64,000 nucleotides of DNA from Gordonia sediminis (lineage in GTDB: Bacteria; Actinomycetota; Actinomycetes; Mycobacteriales; Mycobacteriaceae), in contig RZUM01000005.1 in the NCBI GenBank assembly GCA_004193205.1, positions 62,001-126,000 on the forward strand, in the 5' to 3' direction. The translations under genes were made by a program, and so were the position numbers. Positions 28,448 through 36,957 of this stretch are shown piece after piece. The stretch's first letter is position 1. Each line of letters starts with the position of its first letter. The notes under the pieces were generated by a model, which saw only the letters and a list, made by a program, of their open reading frames with translations, was not told the DNA's origin and ran no database searches.

Positions 28448-29290
28448 TCACTCCTCCGCGAGGAACTGTTCGATGATCGGTCCGACACGGTCGGGCTCGT
28501 CGAACATCATCATGTGGCCGGCCCCCGGCAGGACCTCGAGGCGCGCATGCCGAATGCGACCGGCGAGGATGCGGCCGTTGATGGTGCGCACCACCGGATC
28601 GTCGTCGCCCTGGAGAACCAAGGTGCGGCACTGTAACCGGTGCAGCCACGGGTGACTCGACCAGCCGAGTACCGCGAGCTGGAGGTAGCGGTAGCCGGTG
28701 TTGCTCGGCGGGTGGGCCTCGCGATCGGCCAGAATCTCCGCGAGGACCGCCTCATCGCGGGCGGTTCGACCGCCCGCCAGCAATGGGACGTCGACCGCGG
28801 CGGCTTCCCGGCTGTGGTAGCGACGGGTCGAGGCCAACGCGCGCTGCGCGGACAGCCGCGGCGGCACCCAGGGCACCCCGGCGACCGTGGCCACCAACGT
28901 CAGGCGCCGTAACCGGTCCGAGTGGCGCTTGGCGAACTCCTGTGCGACGGCACCGCCGTGCGAATACCCCAACACGTCGACTCGCGACACCTCGAGTGCA
29001 CGCAACGCACCGGCCAGCTTGTCGGCGATGCCGTGCATGGGCAACGGCCGGCGGGGGACCTCGGATCGACCCATGCCCGGCGAGTCGATCATAATGACGT
29101 CACGGCCAGGCAGCTGTGCCAACAGCGGCTCCCACGAATCCATGGATCCGCCGAGTCCGTGGACCAGCAGCAGCGGAACCGGCGAATCGCCGTGGCGCCG
29201 ACGGGTGTAGAGGCGCAGCCCGTCGACGGTGACGACCTGTTCGGTGTAGCCGTCCGCGATGTTGCGGTCAAAAGTGTCGCTGTCGGGCAC
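28448..29290 (-). CDS. Alpha/beta-hydrolase
   Basis: I choose the GTG at 29290, preceded by GAGGAGAGGA at nine bases, giving 280 residues; the frame remains open further upstream but without family sequence. It shows LLLVHGLGGSMDSW, MIDSPGMGRSEVP, the nucleophile elbow VLGYSHGGAVAQEFA and the terminal histidine in LPGAGHMMMFDEP. This is the pattern of meta-cleavage-product or lactone hydrolases. It belongs to the minus-strand set hydrolase-dehydrogenase-ligase (28.4-32 kb) that lies tail-to-tail with the racemase operon and may feed it. Confidence 0.86.
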   Translation of the reverse strand: MPDSDTFDRNIADGYTEQVVTVDGLRLYTRRRHGDSPVPLLLVHGLGGSMDSWEPLLAQLPGRDVIMIDSPGMGRSEVPRRPLPMHGIADKLAGALRALEVSRVDVLGYSHGGAVAQEFAKRHSDRLRRLTLVATVAGVPWVPPRLSAQRALASTRRYHSREAAAVDVPLLAGGRTARDEAVLAEILADREAHPPSNTGYRYLQLAVLGWSSHPWLHRLQCRTLVLQGDDDPVVRTINGRILAGRIRHARLEVLPGAGHMMMFDEPDRVGPIIEQFLAEE

Positions 29291-29337
29291 GATGGCGATT
29301 CCTCTCCTCGAACGGCCGGAGCGATCATGTGATGCGG

Positions 29338-30432
29338 TCACCGCACGACCACCGCGCGGGCGCCGTTCTCGCCGGCGCAATAGTTCACCGCGTCGTTGAT
29401 GGCATCGAAACCGAAGGTCTCCGTGACCAGTTCGTCCAGCATCAAAGAACCGGCCCGATAGAGGTCGACCAGCCGTGGGATGTCGCGCTTCACGTGCGCG
29501 GAGCCGTACAGGCAACCCTTGACAACCTTGCCCGCCATGACGACGTTGTTGAACACCTCGTCGATCCCCACCCCCGGTGCGGCGCCGACCAGCACCGCGG
29601 TGCCGCCGCGACGTGCCATGGCCACGGCCTGCTGCACGGTTACCGGCCGGCCGGCCACCTCCACCACCACGTCGGCGCCGCGCCGGCCAGTCAACGTCTG
29701 CACCTGCCTGACGACGTCGTCGCCGGCGGTGATGGTCTGTGTCGCACCGAGTTTGGCGGCGAGTGCCAGGCGTTCCGGATGAACATCAATGGCGATGATG
29801 GTAGTGGCACCGGCGATGCGCGCACCTTGGATGGCGTTGAGACCGACCCCCCCGCAGCCGATGACGGCCACCGAGTCGCCGACGCGTACGCCGCCGGTGT
29901 TGACGGCGGCACCAAACCCGGTCAGCACACCGCACCCCAGCAGCGCCGCGGACGACATCGGAATGTCCGCGGCGATGGGGATGGCCGCTCCGGCCGGTAC
30001 GACGGTGCGCTGGGCGAATGACCCGAGTCCGCAGAATTGGCGGACCGGGTTGCCGTCGAGGGACATTCGGGTGCTGCCGTCGGGCATCGTGTGAGCCCCG
30101 AGCATCGTGCGCGGACGCCCGCACAGATGCGGTTCGGCGCGCTGGCAGAAATAGCAGGTACCGCAACTGGCAAGCCACGACAGCACGACGTGATCACCGA
30201 CGGAGAGTCCGTCGACACCGTCGCCGACCTCGGCGACGATACCGGCCCCCTCATGCCCGAGGACAAGTGGTAGCGGTGCCGGCAGTTCCCCGGAGAACAC
30301 CCCGACGTCGGAGTGGCAGACGCCGGTGGCCCGCACGTCGACGGCGACCTCGCCCGGACCGGGAACGGCCACGTCGATCTCGCGGATCGACAGTGGCTCG
30401 CCCGGGGTGGTCAGTATCGCTGCCTGTGTCAT
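29338..30432 (-). CDS. Zinc-dependent alcohol dehydrogenase
   Basis: Start at ATG 30432 with GAAAGG upstream; 364 residues. Catalytic zinc ligands appear in GVCHSDVGVF and LGHEGAGIV, the structural zinc cysteines in CGTCYFCQRAEPHLC, and the NAD-binding glycine-rich turn in VIGCGGVGLNAIQGAR. The insert before FCGLGSFAQR is typical of the long-chain/group III-like zinc alcohol dehydrogenases. It likely oxidises a primary alcohol whose aldehyde can be taken by the aldehyde dehydrogenase at 24754. It is spaced 47 bases from the hydrolase and 78 bases from the ligase on the same strand. Confidence 0.91.
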   Translation of the reverse strand: MTQAAILTTPGEPLSIREIDVAVPGPGEVAVDVRATGVCHSDVGVFSGELPAPLPLVLGHEGAGIVAEVGDGVDGLSVGDHVVLSWLASCGTCYFCQRAEPHLCGRPRTMLGAHTMPDGSTRMSLDGNPVRQFCGLGSFAQRTVVPAGAAIPIAADIPMSSAALLGCGVLTGFGAAVNTGGVRVGDSVAVIGCGGVGLNAIQGARIAGATTIIAIDVHPERLALAAKLGATQTITAGDDVVRQVQTLTGRRGADVVVEVAGRPVTVQQAVAMARRGGTAVLVGAAPGVGIDEVFNNVVMAGKVVKGCLYGSAHVKRDIPRLVDLYRAGSLMLDELVTETFGFDAINDAVNYCAGENGARAVVVR

Positions 30433-30510
30433 CAAAAGCCTTTCGGTGGATTGCCGGGACTTCAGTGTGTGGTGGTAATCGGTCACGGCTGGTTGGTGCA
30501 GCGCGGCCAA

Positions 30511-32058
30511 TCAAAGCGCGGCGATACCCTTTTCGCGGAGTTGAGTCTTGAGGACCTTGCCGCCGGCATTGCGCGGGAGTTCGGTCACGATGTGATAATG
30601 CCTGGGCACCTTGTACTTTGCGAGACGCTCGACCAGCCAGCCGTGCAAGCCATCGGCGTCAATGGTGCGGCCCTTCGCGGCGACGAGGAACGCCGCGCCC
30701 ACCTCCACGTACTTGTCGTCGGGTACCCCGACCACCGCGGCGTCGGCGATGTCGTCGTGGCCGGTAAGGATCATCTCGACCTCGGCGGGATAGACGTTCT
30801 CACCGCCGCTGCGGTACATGTCCTTGGCGCGCCCGGCGATGGTGAGTAACCCGTCTTTGTCGATACGTCCGAGGTCGCCGGAATGGCACCACCCGTCACG
30901 GAAGGTTTCCGCGTCGGCCTCGGGACGATTCCAGTATCCGATGCTCACTCCGCCACTGCGGACACAGATCTCACCGACCTCGTCCACGTCGGTGAGCGAG
31001 CCGTCGGGGCGGATCACCTTGACCTCGGTCATCGCCTGGGGACGGCCGATGCTGCTCTCGTGGCCGCGGGCGATGTCGAATTCGAGGCTGGTGCTGACCG
31101 CGCCCCCCTCGGTCAAACTGTAGGACTGCACGAGGGACACGCCGGGCAGCTTTTTCTCGAGTTCGTCGTAGACCCATGGCATCACGATGTCCCCGCCGGT
31201 GACGATGCGCTGCAAAGAGTCCGGGACGACATCGGTAAGGCGGTCGTCGCGCAGCAGGTCGAAGAGCATAAACGGATACAGCAGCATCGTCGTCGTACGG
31301 CGTTCGCGCGCAACGCAGATGAAGTTCTCCAGGGTGAACCCGCCGGAGGGGAAGGTCACCGCGGTGCCGTGCGCCAGCAGCGTCGGCAGCAGCAGCACCT
31401 CGAAACCGCCGGCGTGGAACAGCGGTCCGGAAGTCTGGGCGACGGTGGTGTGGTCGACGTGCCACCGTTGCGCCTGGATCGAGCCGATCCACATGGCGTT
31501 GCCATGCGAGAAGAGTGCGCCCTTCGGGCGACCGGTGGTACCCGACGAGTACATCAGCGAGGCAGGATCGTCGAACGACAGTTCGGGAAATCCCGTCGCA
31601 TCGGACGCCCGCGGCGCGAACTCGTCCAGGGACACCGCCCAGTCGAGAGGCCCACCCCGCACGACGTAGGTGGTGACGTCGATCTGATCCCGGATCGGCT
31701 CGAGGTTGTTGGCGAAGTCGCGGTCGAACACCACGGCGATGGCGCCCGAGTCGCTCAATGCGAACTGCAGTTCGGGTGCGGTCAACCGCCAGTTGAGGCG
31801 CACGGAGATGGCGCCGGCCCGGGCTACGGCCAGATAGAACGCGACGTAGTCGATGGAGTTGCGCAGCAGCAGCCCGACCCGGTCGCCCTTGACCACCCCG
31901 GCGTTCTGCAGCCCTCGGGCATATCGCAATTCGAGGGCGCGGAGGTCGGTCCAGGAAATGACCTCGTCACCACCCAGCGCCAGCGCAGGGCGGCCGGGGT
32001 CCACCGGAGGCATCTGACTCGCGATCGAGTCGGTGATGAAGTTGAGGCTCATTCCCAT
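30511..32058 (-). CDS. AMP-dependent acyl-CoA synthetase (FadD-like)
   Basis: 515 residues from the ATG at 32058 (AGGAG ten bases upstream; a second ATG is two codons in). All adenylation motifs are there: MYSSGTTGRPKGALFSHGN, YSLTEGGAVS, WCHSGDLGRID, AGRAKDMYRSGGENVYPAEVE and the catalytic lysine in LPRNAGGKVLKTQ. It makes an acyl-CoA from a free acid and is the entry enzyme of the minus-strand half of the island. Its closest in-window relative by motif is the synthetase at 3420. Substrate cannot be read from sequence. Confidence 0.9.
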   Translation of the reverse strand: MGMSLNFITDSIASQMPPVDPGRPALALGGDEVISWTDLRALELRYARGLQNAGVVKGDRVGLLLRNSIDYVAFYLAVARAGAISVRLNWRLTAPELQFALSDSGAIAVVFDRDFANNLEPIRDQIDVTTYVVRGGPLDWAVSLDEFAPRASDATGFPELSFDDPASLMYSSGTTGRPKGALFSHGNAMWIGSIQAQRWHVDHTTVAQTSGPLFHAGGFEVLLLPTLLAHGTAVTFPSGGFTLENFICVARERRTTTMLLYPFMLFDLLRDDRLTDVVPDSLQRIVTGGDIVMPWVYDELEKKLPGVSLVQSYSLTEGGAVSTSLEFDIARGHESSIGRPQAMTEVKVIRPDGSLTDVDEVGEICVRSGGVSIGYWNRPEADAETFRDGWCHSGDLGRIDKDGLLTIAGRAKDMYRSGGENVYPAEVEMILTGHDDIADAAVVGVPDDKYVEVGAAFLVAAKGRTIDADGLHGWLVERLAKYKVPRHYHIVTELPRNAGGKVLKTQLREKGIAAL

Positions 32059-32222
32059 GAGATCGGTACTCCTGAATCGTGACGCGGGCAGACGCGTCGT
32101 CGGCTACGAGATCTATCTCACTCTGTTGCGCTCGTCGATACCAGGGGATGAGAGCACCCCTCTGCGCGGTTCCGCCGGCCACCGCGTTCTGCCTAGTCTC
32201 GTCCCACGAATAAGGAGTCGTG

Positions 32223-35198
32223 GTGAACCCGTTGAATATGATCTCGTCAGTGCCCGCCCGGGTTGGTTCTGGTGCGGAAGAGGTGATCGATCTCGCGCGC
32301 CGCACGGACGTGACAGTCCGGAACGTGGCCGAGTATCTCCGCTATGGGGGTCTGCAGATCGACGAGGAGACCTCCCCGTTCGACGTGGTGGCCGAAGAAC
32401 CGGTGTACCGGCTCCGGCACTACTTCGCCGACGAGGCACCGCCGGGATTGCCGGCGCTGGTGTTGGTACCGCCGCTGATGATGGCGACCGAGGTGTACGA
32501 CGTCGCGCCGGCCTCGAGTTCGGTCCGCGCGGTACACGAGTGCGGGATCGACGTGTGGGTCGTCGATTTCGGTCGTCCCGAGCACGAGGTGGGCGGTCTG
32601 GACCGAACCATGGGTGATCACGTCCTGGCGGTCAGCGACGCGGTCGACAAGGTGCGCGCCGCGACCGGCCGCGACGTGGTGCTCAGCGGTTATTCGCAGG
32701 GCGGCCTGTTCGGCTACCAGGCCGCGGCCTACCGGCGCGGTGACGGCATCGATTCGTTGGTCACCTTCGGGGCCCCCGTCGATTTCCAGTCTGCTCCCCT
32801 GCCGATCCCGATGTCCATGGAGTCGTACGCGTCCGTTGCCGAGGCGCTCCTGGGAACCAAAGTGCTGGAACACATCTCGCTGCCGTCCTGGTTCAACAAG
32901 GCGTGGACCCGGATGCTCGATCCGATGGCGACCATCAAGTTCAAGCTGAATTACTGTCTCGCGCTGCATGATCGGGACAAGTTGCTGCCCGGCGAGCAAC
33001 AACGCCAATTCCTCGAGAACGAGGGGTGGACGGCGTGGTCGGGACCGGCGATCCGCGAGTTCCTGCAGCAGGCGCTGGTGATGAACCGGATGCTGTCCGG
33101 TGGTTTGGTGATCGGCGATCGAACCGTGTCGCTCGCCGACATCGACTGTCCCATCATGATCGCGGTCGGAGAGGCCGACAAGGAAGGGCATCCGCTCTCG
33201 GTGCGAGGCATCAAGCGCGCGGCACCCCGCGCGCCCGTCTATGAACTCACGCTGCGGTCGGGACATTTCGGCATCGTCGCGGGCTCCGGAGCCCGGAAGC
33301 GGACGTGGCCACGAGTTGCGGAGTGGATCGAGTGGCGGGCGGGCAAGGGCGATCTGCCCGCGGCCATCGTGCCGTCCGACGAGGTGACCTCGGACGTCGC
33401 CTGGACCCCTGGAGACGTGTCCAATCGGGTACGGACGGTGGTGGACCTCGGCATCGGGACGTCCAGCACCGTCATCCGCGCCGCCAACAGCGCGCTCACC
33501 ACCACCCAGGCGGTCATTCGTGAGCGCGGTTCACAGGTCCCGCTGCTCAATCGTCTCGACGGATTGCAGTCGGCGACCGAGATCTCCATCGGACTGCTGC
33601 TCGACGAGTCGGCCAAGCGCAATCCGGACGGAATCGCGCTCATGTTCGGCGACCGGGTGATTCGCCACCGCGAGCTGGCCGATCGGATCGACGCGGTGGT
33701 CAAGGGTCTCATCAGCCTCGGTGTGCGCCAGGGAGATCGAGTTGGCGTGATGATGAGTGCGCGGCCGTCATCGCTCGCGTTGGTCGCCGCGATCAGTCGT
33801 CTCGGTGCGACATCGGTGCTGCTACGACCTGAGCGGGACATCGAGAAACAATCCACCGCAGGAGGATTCCGGTGGCTGATCTCGGACCCGGAGCGGGTGC
33901 GGGCCGAGCCGGTGCCGGGTGTGCAATGGTGCGTGCTCGGTGGCGGCCAGAACCGAACGCTGGCCGAGCACGTCATCGACATGGAACAGATCGATCCCGA
34001 CGCGGTCGCCGCGCCGGCGTGGTACCGGCCCAACCCCTTCCGTGGGTCCGACATCGCCTTCGTGCTGTTCACCGGCGACGGCGCCGACACCCGGACCCGG
34101 CTGATCACCAATCGGCGCTGGGCGCTCTCGGCGCTCGGCACGGCCAGTGCGGCGGCATTGCGGCCCGAGGACACCATGTACTCGCGCACCCCGCTGCATC
34201 ATCCGTCAGCGTTGCTGATGGCCGTCGGTGCGGCCATCGCCGCCGGATCTCGACTGGCGTTCGCCAGCGCACCCGACCGGGACACGTTCTGGGAGGAAGT
34301 CGCCCGATACGGCGCGACCCACGTGTCCTATACCTGGACGTCGTTGCGGGAGATCGCGAGCGGACCCCGGCACCCCAACGAGCGGGAATCTCCGATCCGG
34401 CTGTTCGTGGGATCGGGGATGCCGCACAATCTCTGGCGACAAGTGAACGAGCGATTCGCTCCCGCGCGGGTTCTCGAGTTCTACGCATCGCCCGACGGCG
34501 AGGCCATTCTGGCGAATGTCACGGCCACCAAGATCGGGAGTGTCGGACGGCCGCTGCCCGGGACCGCCGAGGTGCGCGTCGCGAAATTGGACAAACAGAC
34601 ACGACAACTGGCGTACGGCTCCGACGGTCTCGCCCGTGCGTGCCCGCCGGGAGAGCCCGGCCTGCTGATGGCGCGCACCGACCCCAGGGTGCCGTCGCGA
34701 AATCTTGTGCGCGGTGTCTTCGCCGCCAACGACTCGTGGCAGTTGACCGGGGATGTGTTCACCGAGGACTCGGACGGCGACCTGCAGCTGATCGATCCAG
34801 CCGACAGCCTCATCGAGACGGCCGACGGGCTTGTCTCACCGACACGGGTGCAGAACGCTCTCGGACGAATATCAAGTGTGGACATGGCCGTGGCCTACGG
34901 GGTCGCCGGTGGGAACGGTGATGATGCCAGGAACGGTGACGATGCCGCCGACGTACTCGTTGCGGCCGTTGCCCTGTTCCCCGGTGCGACGCTCACCCAG
35001 TGGGAGTTGGAGTCGACCATGCGACGACTGGACCGCAATCACCGACCGCACACGGTTGCGGTCGTGAAGAAGATCGACCTCAGCACGTGGGCGCGACCTC
35101 TGACATCTGGACTTCCCCAGGAGATCCCGATGCCGGCGAGGGGAACAACCATCTGGCGCCTGGATTCCGACGGCGAATCGTACGTCCGGGCTCGCTGA
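32223..35198 (+). CDS. PhaC-like hydrolase fused to a degenerate AMP-binding domain
   Basis: About 991 residues. AAGGAG at 32212-32217 fits the second GTG (32223). Residues 1-380 are an alpha/beta hydrolase of the PHA-synthase-like type (LVLVPPLMMATEVYD, nucleophile elbow VVLSGYSQGGLFGYQ, late RSGHFGIVAGS). Residues 455-990 have the outline of an acyl-CoA synthetase (LLDESAKRNPDGIALMFG, GVRQGDRVGVMM, SVGRPLPGTAEVRV, WQLTGDVF), but the phosphate loop is FTGDGADTRTRL instead of TSGTTGxPKG, the A8 arginine region is DPADSLIETADG, and no A10 lysine motif is seen. The second domain may therefore be a binding or scaffold module. Such fusions occur in mycolate bacteria; their function is not established to my knowledge. 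Confidence 0.8.
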   Translation: MNPLNMISSVPARVGSGAEEVIDLARRTDVTVRNVAEYLRYGGLQIDEETSPFDVVAEEPVYRLRHYFADEAPPGLPALVLVPPLMMATEVYDVAPASSSVRAVHECGIDVWVVDFGRPEHEVGGLDRTMGDHVLAVSDAVDKVRAATGRDVVLSGYSQGGLFGYQAAAYRRGDGIDSLVTFGAPVDFQSAPLPIPMSMESYASVAEALLGTKVLEHISLPSWFNKAWTRMLDPMATIKFKLNYCLALHDRDKLLPGEQQRQFLENEGWTAWSGPAIREFLQQALVMNRMLSGGLVIGDRTVSLADIDCPIMIAVGEADKEGHPLSVRGIKRAAPRAPVYELTLRSGHFGIVAGSGARKRTWPRVAEWIEWRAGKGDLPAAIVPSDEVTSDVAWTPGDVSNRVRTVVDLGIGTSSTVIRAANSALTTTQAVIRERGSQVPLLNRLDGLQSATEISIGLLLDESAKRNPDGIALMFGDRVIRHRELADRIDAVVKGLISLGVRQGDRVGVMMSARPSSLALVAAISRLGATSVLLRPERDIEKQSTAGGFRWLISDPERVRAEPVPGVQWCVLGGGQNRTLAEHVIDMEQIDPDAVAAPAWYRPNPFRGSDIAFVLFTGDGADTRTRLITNRRWALSALGTASAAALRPEDTMYSRTPLHHPSALLMAVGAAIAAGSRLAFASAPDRDTFWEEVARYGATHVSYTWTSLREIASGPRHPNERESPIRLFVGSGMPHNLWRQVNERFAPARVLEFYASPDGEAILANVTATKIGSVGRPLPGTAEVRVAKLDKQTRQLAYGSDGLARACPPGEPGLLMARTDPRVPSRNLVRGVFAANDSWQLTGDVFTEDSDGDLQLIDPADSLIETADGLVSPTRVQNALGRISSVDMAVAYGVAGGNGDDARNGDDAADVLVAAVALFPGATLTQWELESTMRRLDRNHRPHTVAVVKKIDLSTWARPLTSGLPQEIPMPARGTTIWRLDSDGESYVRAR

Positions 35199-35224
35199 CG
35201 AACCGATTGGAAGGTACTACGACA

Positions 35225-36013
35225 ATGGTGGCGACGATTTCGCGACTGTGGGCACTCGATGCACCGACGGTCACGATGGACAACAGCATCATGATGTTCG
35301 GCAAAGGGGGCACGGAGATCACCATGCCGTTGCCGTCGTTCCTCGTCGAACATCCCGACCACGGTTTACTCATCTTCGACACCGGAATCGACGGTGCCGG
35401 CGACCCCGCTTCGGTATACGGTCCGGCGGCCGAGCTGTACAAGATCGATTTCCCGGCCGAGTATGCGCTCGATGTCCAGCTCGAGAGCCTGGGTTTGCAC
35501 ACGGCCGATGTCCGACGCGTGGTGATGTCGCACCTGCACTTCGATCACACCGGTGGCCTTCGGCACTTCGCCGGTGCGATCGGCTACGTCGGCTCCGGCG
35601 AGTTGCGCTACGCCAAGTCCCCGGATCACCACGTAGCGCCGTTCTTCATGCCGCCGGACCTGGCCGCCGCCGAACAGATCGACTGGCTCGAGGTGCCCGC
35701 CGGCTACGACCATGACGTGTTCGGCGACGGCAGCGTGGTCATCTTGTCGTTGCCGGGCCACACGCCGGGATCGCTGGCCCTGCAGTTGCGGCTCCCCGAC
35801 GGCTCGACGTTGATCCTGTCGGGCGACGTCGCTCACGAGCACGACAACGTGAGCTGTTGTGCGGGTATGCAGGCCGACTCGGACACCGCGACGGCCATCG
35901 AGTCGCTCAAGCGGCTGAAACTCCTGCGCAGTCGACCGAACACCACGGTATGGGTCAACCATGACATCGCTGATTGGGAGAAGCTGCGACCGAACGGGCG
36001 ACAGGTCGTGTAA
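35225..36013 (+). CDS. MBL-fold lactonase (AHL-lactonase-like)
   Basis: GGAAGGT precedes the ATG at 35225; 262 residues. It carries the dinuclear zinc motif MSHLHFDHTGGL near residue 102, then SLPGHTPGSLALQL and ILSGDVAHEHDN, a layout shared with AiiA/AttM-type N-acyl-homoserine lactonases. FDTGID near residue 60 and a serine/tyrosine-rich first third are also typical. It could open acyl lactones from degradation intermediates rather than quench signals. It follows the PhaC-like fusion by 26 bases and is probably co-transcribed with it; the palindrome starting at 36035 closes the unit. Confidence 0.83.
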   Translation: MVATISRLWALDAPTVTMDNSIMMFGKGGTEITMPLPSFLVEHPDHGLLIFDTGIDGAGDPASVYGPAAELYKIDFPAEYALDVQLESLGLHTADVRRVVMSHLHFDHTGGLRHFAGAIGYVGSGELRYAKSPDHHVAPFFMPPDLAAAEQIDWLEVPAGYDHDVFGDGSVVILSLPGHTPGSLALQLRLPDGSTLILSGDVAHEHDNVSCCAGMQADSDTATAIESLKRLKLLRSRPNTTVWVNHDIADWEKLRPNGRQVV

Positions 36014-36034
36014 CCCCCAAACGTTCTCGCATCG

Positions 36035-36069
36035 AGGTCCACGAGTCCTAATCTAGGACTCGTGGACCT
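36035..36069. promoter_or_regulatory. Perfect 16-bp-armed palindrome covering a GTG start codon
   Basis: AGGTCCACGAGTCCTA (36035-36050) and TAGGACTCGTGGACCT (36054-36069) are exact reverse complements around the loop ATC. The right arm contains the GTG start (36062) and first codons of the XRE-type regulator. It could be the operator of that dimeric regulator, giving autorepression, or a hairpin that hides the start codon and ends the lactonase transcript. No T-run follows. Sixteen matched pairs by chance are very unlikely. Confidence 0.7.
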
Positions 36070-36952
36070 GACGCACGAGATCAGAGATTTCTTGATGACT
36101 CGCCGCGCCCGCATCCGGCCCGAGGACGTCGGGCTGGTCGCACACGGCAAGCGGCGGGTACCCGGCCTGCGTCGGGAGGAACTCGCACAACTGGCCAATG
36201 TCAGCGTCGACTACTACACCCAGATCGAACGAGGACAGGTGGCCGGCGCGTCCGACGAGATCCTCGGTGCCATCGCCGAGGCGCTGCAACTCGATGCCGA
36301 CGAGACGCGGCACTTCTTCATCCTCGTGCGCGCCGCGCGCAGTCGCTCGACACGGCCGGCGTGGGCACGCGACGCACCCCCGGTGGTACCCGAAACGGTG
36401 CAGGCGATGCTGCGGTCGCTGCAGACGATGCCCGCGCTCGTGCAGACCCAGCGCCTCGATGTCATCGGCGCGAACTCCTTGGGACGGGCGTTGTATGCCG
36501 ACGCCGCAGACCCCAAGGGCGGCACACTGAATCTGGCACGCTTCATCTTCCTCGACGAACGGGCCCGCCGGCTGCTGGTGCACTGGGAGTCCTCGGCCGA
36601 CGACGCCGTCGGCATCCTCCGGGTCGCCGCCGCACGAGCCCCCGATTCACCCAGGATCACCGACCTCATCGACGAGTTGTCCACGCGAAGTAACGAATTT
36701 CGGACACGGTGGGCGCGCCACGACGTCGTCGGGACCACCCACGGCACCATGACTTTCGACCACTCGGCGCTCGGGCGCTTCGCGCTGAACTACGAGGCGT
36801 TGAGCATTCCGCGTGCCCGCGGTGTCTACGTGGTGGCGTACTCGCCCGGTCCGGACACCCGTGACTCAGACGCCTTGCAGTTGCTGTCCGCCTGGGCCGC
36901 CACGAACAGCAAGACGCCCCACCCGTCGGGTGGGGCGTCTCGAATCGGTTGA
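36062..36952 (+). CDS. XRE-family regulator with MmyB-like ligand-binding domain
   Basis: GTG start at 36062, inside the palindrome; no Shine-Dalgarno is visible, so leaderless translation is likely. 296 residues: helix-turn-helix in residues 1-75 with the signature VPGLRREELAQLANVS and YTQIERG, then a 200-residue PAS-like MmyB domain (PALVQTQRLDVIGANSLGRAL, WARHDVVGTTHG, HSALGRFALNYEALSIP). In Streptomyces and relatives such proteins bind lipid-like or small ligands and often control a neighbouring SDR or transporter gene. Here the convergent neighbour is an MFS transporter. The last codons (SKTPHPSGGASRIG) encode the arms of a terminator-like hairpin. Confidence 0.88.
   Translation: MDLTHEIRDFLMTRRARIRPEDVGLVAHGKRRVPGLRREELAQLANVSVDYYTQIERGQVAGASDEILGAIAEALQLDADETRHFFILVRAARSRSTRPAWARDAPPVVPETVQAMLRSLQTMPALVQTQRLDVIGANSLGRALYADAADPKGGTLNLARFIFLDERARRLLVHWESSADDAVGILRVAAARAPDSPRITDLIDELSTRSNEFRTRWARHDVVGTTHGTMTFDHSALGRFALNYEALSIPRARGVYVVAYSPGPDTRDSDALQLLSAWAATNSKTPHPSGGASRIG
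36912..36940. terminator. Strong GC hairpin inside the regulator's last codons
   Basis: AGACGCCCCACCC (36912-36924), loop GTC, GGGTGGGGCGTCT (36928-36940): a perfect 13-bp stem. It lies within the coding sequence of the regulator, 12 bases before its stop, and 17 bases beyond the stop of the convergent MFS gene. It would serve as a bidirectional terminator; there is no U-tract, as is common in actinobacteria. Confidence 0.7.
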
Positions 36953-36957
36953 CCGAA

